Positions 18,071-26,789 of a stretch of 64,000 bases of DNA are shown here, in pieces. Each line of letters opens with the position of its first letter. Within the stretch, counting starts at the first letter, position 1. The position numbers and the translations under genes are program-made. This DNA is from Owenweeksia sp. TMED14 (lineage in GTDB: Bacteria; Bacteroidota; Bacteroidia; Flavobacteriales; Schleiferiaceae), in assembly GCA_949529985.1 (NCBI GenBank), contig CATIRS010000032.1, positions 62,001 through 126,000 on the forward strand, read 5' to 3'. Below the pieces are notes generated by a model. That model made no database searches. It saw only the letters and a program-made list of their open reading frames with translations, and was not told the origin of the DNA.

Positions 18071-18808
18071 ATGATAAAACAATTTTATGTTTTTCTTTTA
18101 ATCGGCATGATCTTTTTTAGTCTCAAAGTCGCTGCTCAAGAGGTTATTATAAAAAAAAGAAATGTAGAAAAAGAAGCCTTTTATAATAAGTCAAGCACTT
18201 ATAATTCCTTCGAAAGCAGGTCGAGTGCTAAAGAAAAATATCATCATTGTGTAAAATACAATTTTTTACCTTTTTTCATCGGAGAGTTTCCAGTTGGATA
18301 TGAATACAAAGTAAGCCCATTTATTACTATTGAAACTGGTTTAGGAATTACTACAAATAACTATATGGATCAAATATTATACGCTACTGATGATTTTTAT
18401 TCGACTGATCTAAATTCCAGTTTAAGTCTCAGCCACAACGCAATGTTAAAAGTATTCCCCGAAGGGAACGCTTTTAACAATGGTATTTATATCGGAGTGG
18501 ATTACGCATATCGCCCTTTTTCTAAAATAATTAAACAAGACGGATTTAATCAAAAAGCAACTAAACTTTTCGTGGACATTGGCTTGGTATTGGGATATCA
18601 AGTAAGAACCTCCGAAAGAATCTTGTTAGACTTTTATGTCGGCGTATCTCAACGTCATATAACATGGGATAGACTATCAATGAATTATATTATAGATCCA
18701 GTTACTGGTGATCTAATCGTCGGTATTGATATAAACCCTATGGAGTATCCAACGCTAGGAGTCCTTCTAGGTTTTAAGCTCAGTTACCTTTTTCGATTTT
18801 CGAATTAG
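18071..18808 (+). CDS. Outer-membrane beta-barrel protein (DUF3575-like)
   Basis: Exported protein, 245 aa, with a signal peptide ending VAAQE. From about residue 60 it shows alternating hydrophobic/aromatic strands (YNFLPFFIGEFPVGYEYKV, FITIETGLGITTN, GIYIGVDYAYRPF, VGVSQRHITW). It ends in a strand FKLSYLFRF with a near-terminal Phe, as in outer-membrane barrels. It resembles DUF3575-type porin-like proteins. It is divergent from the secreted unknown protein, with a 51-base shared upstream region. The specific function is unknown. Confidence 0.65.
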   Translation: MIKQFYVFLLIGMIFFSLKVAAQEVIIKKRNVEKEAFYNKSSTYNSFESRSSAKEKYHHCVKYNFLPFFIGEFPVGYEYKVSPFITIETGLGITTNNYMDQILYATDDFYSTDLNSSLSLSHNAMLKVFPEGNAFNNGIYIGVDYAYRPFSKIIKQDGFNQKATKLFVDIGLVLGYQVRTSERILLDFYVGVSQRHITWDRLSMNYIIDPVTGDLIVGIDINPMEYPTLGVLLGFKLSYLFRFSN

Positions 18809-18840
18809 GGACTTAGACTAAATTCTTTAAAAGGATATAT

Positions 18841-19890
18841 TTAAACAATTAAAAGCGCATCGCCATAGCATAAGAATCGATACTTCTCCTTTACTGCCGT
18901 CTTGTAAACTTTCATAGTAAGGTCGTGGCCCATGAATGCACTCGTTAGCATCAGCATAGTACTTTGAGGACCATGAAAATTAGTAATTAGAGAGTCAGCA
19001 ATGGAAAATTTATAAGGAGGAAATAAGAACTTACTTGTCCATCCCTCAGTAGGCTTTACTCTACTATCGGTAATCATAGAGCTTTCCATTGACCTAACTA
19101 CAGATGTCCCAACAGCGCAAATTCTATTCTTATTATTCTTTGTACGATTGATTGCCTCTGCTGTTTCTGGGTAAAGCCAAAATTGTTCAGATTCCATTTT
19201 ATGTTTTGAAAGATCTTCAACTTCTACTAACCTAAAAGTGCCTAAACCAACATGCATAGTAATCTCAGCGGTTTCTACTCCTTTAATCTCCATACGCTTT
19301 AAAAGATGCTTTGAGTAGTGCAATGAGGCAACAGGAGCAGCAACAGCACCTTCCACTTTAGCGAAAATACTTTGATACCTCTCGGAATCTTCTGGCTCAA
19401 GTGGTCGCTTGATGTAATTCGGCAAAGGTGTTTCTCCCATTTCCTTTAATTTTTGACGAAACTCTTCATAGGACCCATCAAATAAAAAGCGTAATGTTCT
19501 CCCTCGCGAGGTAGTATTGTCTATCACTTCTGCGACTAAAGTATCGTCATCTCCAAAGTATAGTTTATTACCAATTCGAATTTTTCGTGCAGGATCCACT
19601 AGCACATCCCAAAGTCGACTCTCAGCATTTAATTCACGAAGTAAAAAAACCTCAATTAAAGCTCCTGTTTTTTCTTTATTTCCCCACATTCGTGCAGGGA
19701 AAACTTTGGTATTGTTCATCACCATTAAATCCCCTGGATTAAAATAGTCAACAAGATCCTTAAAATACTTGTGCTCAATATTCCCTGTATCCTTGTGGAC
19801 TACCATCATTCGTGAGTCGTCTCGATAATCAGCAGGATATTGCGCGATTTGACTCTCTGGTAAATCGTATGCAAAGTGTGAAAGTTTCAT
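18841..19890 (-). CDS. queA: S-adenosylmethionine:tRNA ribosyltransferase-isomerase QueA
   Basis: Enzyme that transfers and isomerises the ribosyl moiety of SAM onto preQ1 in tRNA, forming epoxyqueuosine. It has 349 aa, the normal size. Typical motifs are [59 protein letters not shown] and [18 protein letters not shown]. The start is ATG at 19890 ([11 protein letters not shown]). Another ATG lies at 19899, and a third, at 19926, lies within the promoter described below and is rejected. It follows truB with a 100-base gap and its own promoter. Confidence 0.95.
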   Translation of the reverse strand: MKLSHFAYDLPESQIAQYPADYRDDSRMMVVHKDTGNIEHKYFKDLVDYFNPGDLMVMNNTKVFPARMWGNKEKTGALIEVFLLRELNAESRLWDVLVDPARKIRIGNKLYFGDDDTLVAEVIDNTTSRGRTLRFLFDGSYEEFRQKLKEMGETPLPNYIKRPLEPEDSERYQSIFAKVEGAVAAPVASLHYSKHLLKRMEIKGVETAEITMHVGLGTFRLVEVEDLSKHKMESEQFWLYPETAEAINRTKNNKNRICAVGTSVVRSMESSMITDSRVKPTEGWTSKFLFPPYKFSIADSLITNFHGPQSTMLMLTSAFMGHDLTMKVYKTAVKEKYRFLCYGDALLIV

Positions 19891-19905
19891 TTTTGCCATA
19901 AGCCG

Positions 19906-19937
19906 CAAATATACCCTTTTGAACATAGCGTTGTCAA
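19906..19937 (-). promoter_or_regulatory. Putative queA promoter (TTG-N21-TATATTTG)
   Basis: On the minus strand a TTG (19935-19937) is followed after 21 bases by TATATTTG (19906-19913), an excellent match to the Bacteroidota -33/-7 consensus. Transcription would start near 19899, giving a leader of about 9 bases or less. This excludes the upstream in-frame ATG at 19926. Confidence 0.7.
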
Positions 19938-19990
19938 GTCTTTTGTCATAAAAGACATAAATATTTTTTCGAAAAAAAAATATTAACTCC

Positions 19991-20692
19991 CTAATCCCCT
20001 CCCAGAAGAGTTATCCATTCATCGAGTGATTTTGAATCAGCTAATAAATGACTACCTACAGCAGTCCTAATTAACGAACTTAAATATGCGCCACAGCCTA
20101 AAAATTGCCCTATGTCATTTGCCAATGACCTTATGTAGGTTCCCTTTGAGCAGCTAACTTCAACTTCCCAAGAATTACCAATAGTACTTATCCACTCTAA
20201 ACTGTGTATCGTGACTTTTCTCTCTGGCATTTCAACTAAGATCCCGTTTCTGGCATGTTTATATGCCCTTTTACCATTGACCTTGACAGCACTATAAATT
20301 GGAGGAACTTGACTTATTGTTCCTAAAAAAGAAGATTCAATTAAAGTTGAAATCTCTTTTGTAAATAATGGGACGGGGATACCTGTACTATTTATTTTAG
20401 TCTCTGAATCATAACTCTCAGTTGTTGCGCCAAAAGATAAAGTCGCTCTATATTTTTTTGGGGTCTCAACCCAATCATTAATCGTTTTAGTTGCTTTCCC
20501 TGCGCAAATAACCAAAACACCGGATGCTAGGGGATCCAAAGTCCCTGCATGTCCAATTTTAACCTTCACACCATAACGAATTCTAATTGTATTCCTGAGT
20601 TTTGCTACAACATCAAAACTCGTCCAACCTAAAGGTTTATCAACTGAGAAAACCCAACCCGAATGAAGAGAATCAACATTATGTGGGATCAT
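19991..20692 (-). CDS. truB: tRNA pseudouridine(55) synthase TruB
   Basis: Forms pseudouridine 55 in the T-loop of tRNAs. It has 233 aa. Family motifs are [15 protein letters not shown] at the N-terminus, then [18 protein letters not shown] with the catalytic Asp in the LDPLA segment, and a distal [15 protein letters not shown]. The start is ATG at 20692, overlapping the uppP stop by four bases (ATGA). Longer frames reach 20737 but would lie deep inside uppP. Confidence 0.95.
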   Translation of the reverse strand: MIPHNVDSLHSGWVFSVDKPLGWTSFDVVAKLRNTIRIRYGVKVKIGHAGTLDPLASGVLVICAGKATKTINDWVETPKKYRATLSFGATTESYDSETKINSTGIPVPLFTKEISTLIESSFLGTISQVPPIYSAVKVNGKRAYKHARNGILVEMPERKVTIHSLEWISTIGNSWEVEVSCSKGTYIRSLANDIGQFLGCGAYLSSLIRTAVGSHLLADSKSLDEWITLLGGD

Positions 20693-21489
20693 GAAATTAT
20701 TGCCCATAAAGAAGCAAGAATACCAATTGACATGCAATAGGCTGCAAAACCTTTTAACCTTGCACGTTTAACTAATAAAATCATAAATCTACAAGCCCAT
20801 AGCCCGGTAAAAAAAGCTGAGAAAAATCCAACTGCTAAAACAATTAATTGATTGCTGCTTGAAAACATTGGCATAGCGGATAAATCATTTATGTCAAGAA
20901 TCATTTTCCCCATAATTAGCGGCACAACCATCAAGAAACTAAATCTAGCAGCTTCTTGTCTATCAATACCTAATAATACAGACGTTGAAATCGTTGCTCC
21001 TGAACGAGAAACACCTGGTAAGATGGCAATAGCTTGCGATATGCCAATGATTAAAGCACCTAAAAATGTCAACTTTGTTTTGCTTTTTTTTGCTCTATCA
21101 GCAAAAAGTAAAAGAACCCCAGTAATAATTAGCATTGATCCCACCAAAAGAATATTTCCAGAGAACAAAGTTTCTATTAAATCATCAAAAAACAAACCAA
21201 CTAATGCTGCTGGAATCATCGAAATTATTATCGCAAATGAAAAATTACGCTCTTCATTATTTCCTTTTACAGAATTAATAAGTATTAATTTGATATCATG
21301 TCGAAAAATAACAATAGTCGCCAATGCAGTAGCAGCATGAACAGTTACCATGAAAATCATGCTTGATGCAGCATCAATTTTTGTCCCTAGAATAACTCGA
21401 AATAATTCTAAATGACCACTTGAACTAACCGGCAAAAACTCTGTAATACCTTGAATTATCCCTAAAATAATAGCTTGTATTAGCTCCAT
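20689..21489 (-). CDS. uppP: Undecaprenyl-diphosphatase UppP (BacA)
   Basis: Integral membrane phosphatase that recycles undecaprenyl pyrophosphate to the monophosphate for cell-wall synthesis. It has 266 aa with about eight membrane helices. The two signature regions are present: GIIQGITEFLPVSSSGHLEL near the N-terminus and ILPGVSRSGATIST in the middle, containing the conserved Glu, Ser, His and Arg. It lies in the ftsX-DUF3098-uppP-truB run with only a 3-base gap upstream and a 4-base overlap downstream. Confidence 0.96.
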   Translation of the reverse strand: MELIQAIILGIIQGITEFLPVSSSGHLELFRVILGTKIDAASSMIFMVTVHAATALATIVIFRHDIKLILINSVKGNNEERNFSFAIIISMIPAALVGLFFDDLIETLFSGNILLVGSMLIITGVLLLFADRAKKSKTKLTFLGALIIGISQAIAILPGVSRSGATISTSVLLGIDRQEAARFSFLMVVPLIMGKMILDINDLSAMPMFSSSNQLIVLAVGFFSAFFTGLWACRFMILLVKRARLKGFAAYCMSIGILASLWAIIS

Positions 21490-21492
21490 TAA

Positions 21493-21720
21493 TTAAGACT
21501 TAGGCCGACGGAGAATCGCAAAAATCTCCACTACAAAACCGATAACAACTAACAGTGGCGCCCATATTATTCGTCTAGAATTGAATAATTCCGAGTTATA
21601 TATTTCAGAATTTTCAGAACCTCCTCCTGACATCAGGATAAAACCAACTACAATAAATACTAATCCGATTGTAAATAAAATATAGTTTTCCCGCTTTAAT
21701 AAGAATTTGTTTTCTTTCAT
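21493..21720 (-). CDS. DUF3098 small membrane protein
   Basis: Two-helix membrane protein of 75 aa. A charged N-terminus (MKENKFLLKRENY) is followed by helix 1 (FTIGLVFIVVGFILMSGGGS), a short loop with FNSRRI, and helix 2 (WAPLLVVIGFVVEIFAIL). This matches DUF3098, which in Bacteroidota is typically found between ftsX and uppP, exactly as here. Its biochemical role is not known; a link to cell division or envelope assembly is suggested only by the neighbours. Confidence 0.85.
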   Translation of the reverse strand: MKENKFLLKRENYILFTIGLVFIVVGFILMSGGGSENSEIYNSELFNSRRIIWAPLLVVIGFVVEIFAILRRPKS

Positions 21721-21729
21721 AATTTTAAT

Positions 21730-22614
21730 TTATTCATAAAGTTGATTTGTGTTGAGAGCAAGATATTTTTTAACAGAGACAGCAGTAGATCCCGCTGCTA
21801 TAATCAAGCCTAAAATAGAAAGAAGAAAAGCCTCCTGAGCCCATAATGTCCAATTCAAAGAAGTCTTTAGCTCGGGATAAGAATATCTGAGTAATTGAAA
21901 CAATATAGCAAGTAAGGCGGCAGAAAATGCCCCACCAACAAATCCAAGATTAAGCCCTTGGTAGAAAAAAGGCTTGTGTATGAAGGATTTTGTTGCTCCA
22001 ACAAGCTGCATTGTTTTTATCGTAAATCGCCTAGAATAAATAGCCAAGCGTATTGAGCTGTTTATCAACGCTATTGAAACTAATAGAAGAACAATAGCAG
22101 AAATAATCATAGCGATAGTAATTCTTCCAATATTGTTATGAATTGCAGAAATTAAATCACGGTCATACACCATATCTTCCACTATTGATTCTTTTCTTAG
22201 TCGAATCTCTAAATCTTTCAAAACTTTAGGACTGACAAAAGATGAATAAAGCTTAAGATCTAAGGCATCACTCAAAGGATTAATTCCTAGAAAATCTACA
22301 AACTCCTCTCCCAACTCAGCTTGAAATTGTTTTGCCGCATCCTCTTTGCTGACAAAAACAATTTCCCTAATTTCTGGAGACATCGCCCAATTTTTCAAAA
22401 ATACTTCACGACTTGATTCAGAAGTACTTGGTTCTAGAAATAATGTAAAAGTGAAATTCTCTTTTAATTCGTCAGTGAGATTTCGCGCCTGATGCAACAA
22501 GGTTAACATGACACCTAGCACAAATAAAACTAAACCAATACTAACTATTACAGAGAAATAAGAATAGCGGAGTCGACGCCTATTAAACTGTTCTTCACGA
22601 TTCGATCTGCCCAT
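21730..22614 (-). CDS. ftsX: Cell division protein FtsX (ABC permease-like)
   Basis: Membrane partner of the FtsE ATPase, known to regulate peptidoglycan hydrolases at the septum. It has 294 aa with one helix near residues 20-45 and three C-terminal helices. The extracytoplasmic domain between them contains FTLFLEPSTSES and VSKEDAAKQFQAELGEEF. The cytoplasmic loop YSRRFTIKTMQLVGATKSFI is the FtsX signature. ftsE is not in this window. A TAGATTTG element ends four bases before the ATG, so the mRNA is probably leaderless. It is divergent from leuS. Confidence 0.93.
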   Translation of the reverse strand: MGRSNREEQFNRRRLRYSYFSVIVSIGLVLFVLGVMLTLLHQARNLTDELKENFTFTLFLEPSTSESSREVFLKNWAMSPEIREIVFVSKEDAAKQFQAELGEEFVDFLGINPLSDALDLKLYSSFVSPKVLKDLEIRLRKESIVEDMVYDRDLISAIHNNIGRITIAMIISAIVLLLVSIALINSSIRLAIYSRRFTIKTMQLVGATKSFIHKPFFYQGLNLGFVGGAFSAALLAILFQLLRYSYPELKTSLNWTLWAQEAFLLSILGLIIAAGSTAVSVKKYLALNTNQLYE

Positions 22615-22618
22615 TCCA

Positions 22619-22626
22619 CAAATCTA
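22619..22626 (-). promoter_or_regulatory. Putative ftsX promoter -7 element
   Basis: Minus-strand TAGATTTG, a full TAnnTTTG match whose last base is separated from the ftsX ATG by four bases. Transcription would begin at or next to the start codon. No clear TTG lies upstream. Confidence 0.5.
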
Positions 22627-22671
22627 ACTACTTAAAAGGTTATTATCTATGTTAACTAAATCTGAAGATGC

Positions 22672-22679
22672 TACTTTTG
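22672..22679 (+). promoter_or_regulatory. Putative leuS promoter -7 element
   Basis: TACTTTTG, a full TAnnTTTG match five bases before the ATG at 22685. It implies a leaderless leuS mRNA and rejects the in-frame ATG at 22649. The -33 TTG is not evident. Confidence 0.5.
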
Positions 22680-22684
22680 TTGTT

Positions 22685-25435
22685 ATGGAATACATCCCCT
22701 CCGAGATAGAAGCTAAATGGCAAGCCTATTGGCGAACTAACAACACATACAGTTCCGCCTACCCTTCAGAATTACCAAAATACTATGTTCTAGATATGTT
22801 TCCATACCCATCGGGCGCAGGACTTCATGTCGGACACCCTCTTGGCTATATAGCGTCGGACATCTTAGCTCGATTTAAAAGGCATAAAGGATTTAATGTT
22901 CTTCATCCCATGGGCTATGATTCGTTTGGGCTTCCCGCTGAGCAATATGCGATTCAAACGGGACAGCACCCTTCAATCACTACAAAAAATAATATTTCTA
23001 GATATCGAGAACAACTAGATCGGATAGGTTTCAGTTTTGACTGGAATCAAGAAGTCCGGACATCCGATCCAAAATATTATAAATGGAGTCAATGGATTTT
23101 TATTCAACTTTTTAATTCTTTCTTTAATACTTCAACAAAAAAAGCTGAACCAATTGAAAACTTAATCGATCAGTTTAATAAGGGGGGAAGCGCAAATATT
23201 TATGCGGCTCGCCACGGGAAAAAGGAATGCACAGCAGATGAATGGTCTCAAATGAACGCATCCTCAAAAGAGGACTTTTTACAGCAATTCAGACTTGCTT
23301 TCCGTTCAAAAAGTATGGTTAATTGGTGTCCTGAATTGGGAACTGTACTCGCTAATGATGAAGTTAACAATGGTCTTTCGGTAAGAGGAGGTCATGCTGT
23401 AATGCAGAAATCCATGATGCAATGGAGTCTAAGAATATCAGCATACTGTGATAGGCTTATTGATGGCTTGAAAAATTTAGATTGGTCTGAGTCTATGAAA
23501 GAAACCCAAAAAAACTGGATAGGTAGAAGTGAAGGTGCTTTTGTGAAATTTTCTTTAAATAAAGTAACTAAACCAATCGAAGTTTTCACAACTAGACCGG
23601 ATACAATATTCGGAGTAAGTTTTCTGGTTCTTGCGCCTGAACATCCTCTATTAGAACAAATAACAACAAAAGCAAAAATATCAGAAGTATTAAGCTACCA
23701 GATGAAAGCAATGAAACGTAGCGAAAGAGAACGTCAAACGAATATAAAATCAATCTCTGGAGCTTTCACTGGAGCATATGCAAACCACCCAATTACCGGA
23801 GGGAAGCTGCCTATTTGGACTTCAGATTATGTTTTAATGGGATATGGAACTGGCGCCATTATGGCTGTTCCTGCTCATGACAGTCGAGATTGGGATTTCG
23901 CTAATTATTTCCGCTTGCCTGTATTACAAGTTATTAAAGGAGGAGATGTAAATATTGAAGCCCTTGAGATGAAAAGTGGGGAAATCATCAACAGCAATTT
24001 TCTTAATGGCTACGATATTGAAGATGCAATCAAGTTAGCTATCGAAAACATGGAAAAAAATAAATGGGGAGAGCGTCGTATCCAATTTCGTTTAAGAGAT
24101 GCTGTATTTGGACGTCAAAGGTATTGGGGAGAGCCTATTCCAATAATTTTTCGTGACGGCGTACCTGAACCGATCAGCACATCTGAATTACCTCTTGAGC
24201 TTCCAGAAATTGACACATATTTACCTACAAAAGAGGGCGAACCGCCGTTAGCTCGAGTAAAAAATTGGGAATCAAAAGACGGCTGGCCAATTGAGACCAC
24301 AACTATGCCTGGATGGGCAGCCAGTTCATGGTATTTTTTACGTTTCATGGATCCTCAAAATGACAAAACATTTGCTGATAGAGATAAAATGCAATATTGG
24401 AATCAGGTTGATCTTTATGTGGGCGGGTCGGAGCACAGTACAGGTCACTTACTCTATTCAAGGTTTTGGTGCAACTTTTTAAATGATCGAGGTTTCGTCC
24501 CATTTTCCGAACCATTTAAAAAAATGATTAATCAAGGGATGATACAAGGCTATTCGGCATTTATATATCGTTTAGAAAACTCTAAAACATATTTATCTTG
24601 TAATTCATTAAATAGCCGGAAAAGTCAGCGTATTCATGTAGATATCAATTTAGTGAATGACCATAATGAGCTTGATTTAGTAGGATTTAAGAATTGGTTA
24701 CCAGAATACAAAGATTCTAAATTTGAACTGGAAAATGGGGTTTTAATAGTAGATCGTGAAGTAGAAAAAATGTCAAAGTCGAAACATAATATTATCAATC
24801 CGGACTCCATCTGCGATAAATATGGAGCAGATGCTTTAAGATTATATGAAATGTTTCTTGGTCCAATAAAACAATCTAAACCTTGGGATACTAATGGAAT
24901 AAATGGTGTTGTAGGTTTCTTACGCAAATCTTTTAGATTACTAAAAAAAGATAGATCTGATACTGAGACATTGGAAGAAAAAATAATACTGCATAAACTA
25001 ATTGACAAAATAACTCGAGACATGAACTCTTTATCATTTAATACTTCTGTATCTGCAATGATGATAGCAGTAAATGAATGGTCAGCATTAAAAAAAATAA
25101 ACATCAACTCTCTTCGTAAATATTCAGTGGTATTATCACCATTTGCGCCACATTTAGCTGAAGAAATCTGGCATTTATTGGGAGGGGAATCAAGTGTCAC
25201 AAGGCAGAAATTTCCAGTTTGCGAAAGCAAATATCTTGAAGAAGAAACAATTCAATATCCAATTCAATTTAATGGAAAAACACGATTCTTCATGAATATA
25301 TCTAGAGAAAAAAAGGGGAATGAACTTGAGGAAGCTATTCTCAAACATGAAAAAACCTCTAATTATATTGATGGAAAGTCCATCAAGAAAATTATAATTG
25401 TTCCAGGAAGAATCGTCAACATCGTTGTCAAGTAA
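22685..25435 (+). CDS. leuS: Leucyl-tRNA synthetase
   Basis: Class I synthetase charging tRNA-Leu, 916 aa. The HIGH-type motif is HVGH at residues 48-51 in YPSGAGLHVGHPLGY. The CP1 editing domain includes a TTRPDT segment and GTGAIMAVPAHDSRDWDFA. The KMSKS motif is at residues 695-699, and an anticodon-binding region follows. A long insertion before KMSKS (about residues 620-690, with NQGMIQGYSAFIYRL) is normal for Bacteroidota LeuS. The start is ATG at 22685 (MEYIPSEIEAKWQAYW); an ATG 36 bases upstream is rejected because the promoter element lies between them. It converges on the M23 peptidase gene with a 2-base gap. Confidence 0.96.
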   Translation: MEYIPSEIEAKWQAYWRTNNTYSSAYPSELPKYYVLDMFPYPSGAGLHVGHPLGYIASDILARFKRHKGFNVLHPMGYDSFGLPAEQYAIQTGQHPSITTKNNISRYREQLDRIGFSFDWNQEVRTSDPKYYKWSQWIFIQLFNSFFNTSTKKAEPIENLIDQFNKGGSANIYAARHGKKECTADEWSQMNASSKEDFLQQFRLAFRSKSMVNWCPELGTVLANDEVNNGLSVRGGHAVMQKSMMQWSLRISAYCDRLIDGLKNLDWSESMKETQKNWIGRSEGAFVKFSLNKVTKPIEVFTTRPDTIFGVSFLVLAPEHPLLEQITTKAKISEVLSYQMKAMKRSERERQTNIKSISGAFTGAYANHPITGGKLPIWTSDYVLMGYGTGAIMAVPAHDSRDWDFANYFRLPVLQVIKGGDVNIEALEMKSGEIINSNFLNGYDIEDAIKLAIENMEKNKWGERRIQFRLRDAVFGRQRYWGEPIPIIFRDGVPEPISTSELPLELPEIDTYLPTKEGEPPLARVKNWESKDGWPIETTTMPGWAASSWYFLRFMDPQNDKTFADRDKMQYWNQVDLYVGGSEHSTGHLLYSRFWCNFLNDRGFVPFSEPFKKMINQGMIQGYSAFIYRLENSKTYLSCNSLNSRKSQRIHVDINLVNDHNELDLVGFKNWLPEYKDSKFELENGVLIVDREVEKMSKSKHNIINPDSICDKYGADALRLYEMFLGPIKQSKPWDTNGINGVVGFLRKSFRLLKKDRSDTETLEEKIILHKLIDKITRDMNSLSFNTSVSAMMIAVNEWSALKKININSLRKYSVVLSPFAPHLAEEIWHLLGGESSVTRQKFPVCESKYLEEETIQYPIQFNGKTRFFMNISREKKGNELEEAILKHEKTSNYIDGKSIKKIIIVPGRIVNIVVK

Positions 25436-25437
25436 TA

Positions 25438-26697
25438 TTAAGATTTCGCTATAGAATCTAAGCGCCTTTTTACAGGTTCTATTTGAGCTTCAAAATCCTT
25501 CCATAGATTTCTTGGTAACGGCTCCGTCCTCTTTAAAGGTTCCTTTCTTGGATCAACTTGCTTTCCATTCTTCCAAAACCTATAACATACGTGAGGGCCT
25601 GTTGCTAATCCTGTAGCTCCTACGTAGCCAATTACCTGACCTTGTTCGACATAAATCCCTTTGCGCATTCCTTTTGCTCTTCGAGTCATATGTAAATACT
25701 GAGTTGTGTAAGTTCCATTATGACGAATTTTAACGTAATTACCATTTGCACGGGTATATGCAGAGCTGACAACCACTCCGCTGGCTGTCGCTAAAATTGG
25801 AGTTCCTTTTGGAGCAGCATAGTCAGTTCCTAAATGTGCTTTCCATCTTTTTTGAACGGGGTGAAATCTATTCTTACTGTATCTTGATGTTATTCTTGCA
25901 AATTCCACGGGAGCCTTTAAAAACATGCGCTTTAAGCCTTCACCTTTTTCACTGTAAAAATCTCTAATTCCACTGTTCTTATCTTCGAAATGAAAGGAGT
26001 AGAATTCTTGTCCTAAATGAACAAATCGAGCTCCCAGAATTCTTCCAGTCCCAACAAACAATGTATCATCAACATAACGTTCCTCAAAAATAACTTCAAA
26101 TCGATCACCTTTTTGAATTCTAAAGAAATCAATTGTCCATGCGTATACTTCACTCAAGCCAACAGCAATAGCAGGAGAAACATTTTTACCCGACAACGTT
26201 TCATATAACGAGCTCTCTATAACGCCAGAGACGCTGCGCTCTGAAACATGCGTTGGCCTTGTTATTTTCTTAACGGAAAGGCTATCCTGGAGATGAAAGA
26301 TTACATATTCTGTGGGTGTTGCCTCGTAAACAAAATAATCAGCAATACTAGAAGTATCTAATTTCCGAAACACCCAATATCGATCACCAAAACGCCATCT
26401 TCGATCATTAAACATACCTTTCGAAATATCTAATAATTTCATGACTCGCCTGTATGGGATTCCTAATCCATCCATCACACTACCGAAGGCTTCATCCTTA
26501 GCTACTGTATATCGGGTAGCCTGATATTCAGCCAACGAAAGTCCATATAAATATCTTGGCTCCTCGGAAACTTTCAGACTGTCAACAAACCGCATGTCCG
26601 TTTCGCAAGATTTTATTAAAATCCACAAAACAAAAAATAAGAAAATGCCAATAATCAATGGAATGAATCGTCGAATAGGCTGTTTAATGTTTTTCAC
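25438..26697 (-). CDS. M23-family (LytM-like) metallopeptidase, membrane-anchored or exported
   Basis: Peptidoglycan peptidase-like protein, 419 aa. A hydrophobic N-terminal segment (FIPLIIGIFLFFVLWILIKSC) could be a membrane anchor or a lipoprotein signal. A middle region of about 200 residues resembles the LysM/OapA-like domain found in Bacteroidota M23 proteins. The M23 domain starts at HLGTDYAAPKGTPI and has GNYVKIRHNGTYTTQYLHM. The second zinc motif reads GPHVCYRFW, so the usual HxH is H-x-C. It uses a GTG start at 26697, 21 bases downstream of the inferred transcription start, with the promoter at 26725-26756. Confidence 0.87.
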   Translation of the reverse strand: MKNIKQPIRRFIPLIIGIFLFFVLWILIKSCETDMRFVDSLKVSEEPRYLYGLSLAEYQATRYTVAKDEAFGSVMDGLGIPYRRVMKLLDISKGMFNDRRWRFGDRYWVFRKLDTSSIADYFVYEATPTEYVIFHLQDSLSVKKITRPTHVSERSVSGVIESSLYETLSGKNVSPAIAVGLSEVYAWTIDFFRIQKGDRFEVIFEERYVDDTLFVGTGRILGARFVHLGQEFYSFHFEDKNSGIRDFYSEKGEGLKRMFLKAPVEFARITSRYSKNRFHPVQKRWKAHLGTDYAAPKGTPILATASGVVVSSAYTRANGNYVKIRHNGTYTTQYLHMTRRAKGMRKGIYVEQGQVIGYVGATGLATGPHVCYRFWKNGKQVDPRKEPLKRTEPLPRNLWKDFEAQIEPVKRRLDSIAKS

Positions 26698-26724
26698 TCT
26701 GACTTAGGCGGTTTTAGAGAAAAT

Positions 26725-26756
26725 CAAAGCTAAGGATCGCAATCTATTTATCACAA
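26725..26756 (-). promoter_or_regulatory. Putative promoter of the M23 peptidase gene (TTG-N21-TAGCTTTG)
   Basis: Minus-strand TTG (26754-26756), a 21-base spacer and TAGCTTTG (26725-26732). Spacing and sequence match the queA promoter, so this is one of the best promoter calls in the window. Confidence 0.7.
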
Positions 26757-26789
26757 CTAAAAAAGATGACTTAATTTATAATAATCTAA

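Noticed and set aside
19891-19926. Upstream in-frame ATG extending QueA.
   Set aside because: It lies between the TTG and TATATTTG of a good promoter, so it would not be transcribed.
20852-21340. Plus-strand open frame of 162 codons.
   Set aside because: Antisense to uppP, which has both signature motifs.
22649-22684. Upstream in-frame ATG extending LeuS by 12 residues.
   Set aside because: The TACTTTTG element lies inside the extension, and the family N-terminus begins at 22685.
24634-25230. Minus-strand open frame of 198 codons.
   Set aside because: It lies opposite the leuS C-terminal region and has no recognisable features; leuS is continuous with the KMSKS motif inside it.
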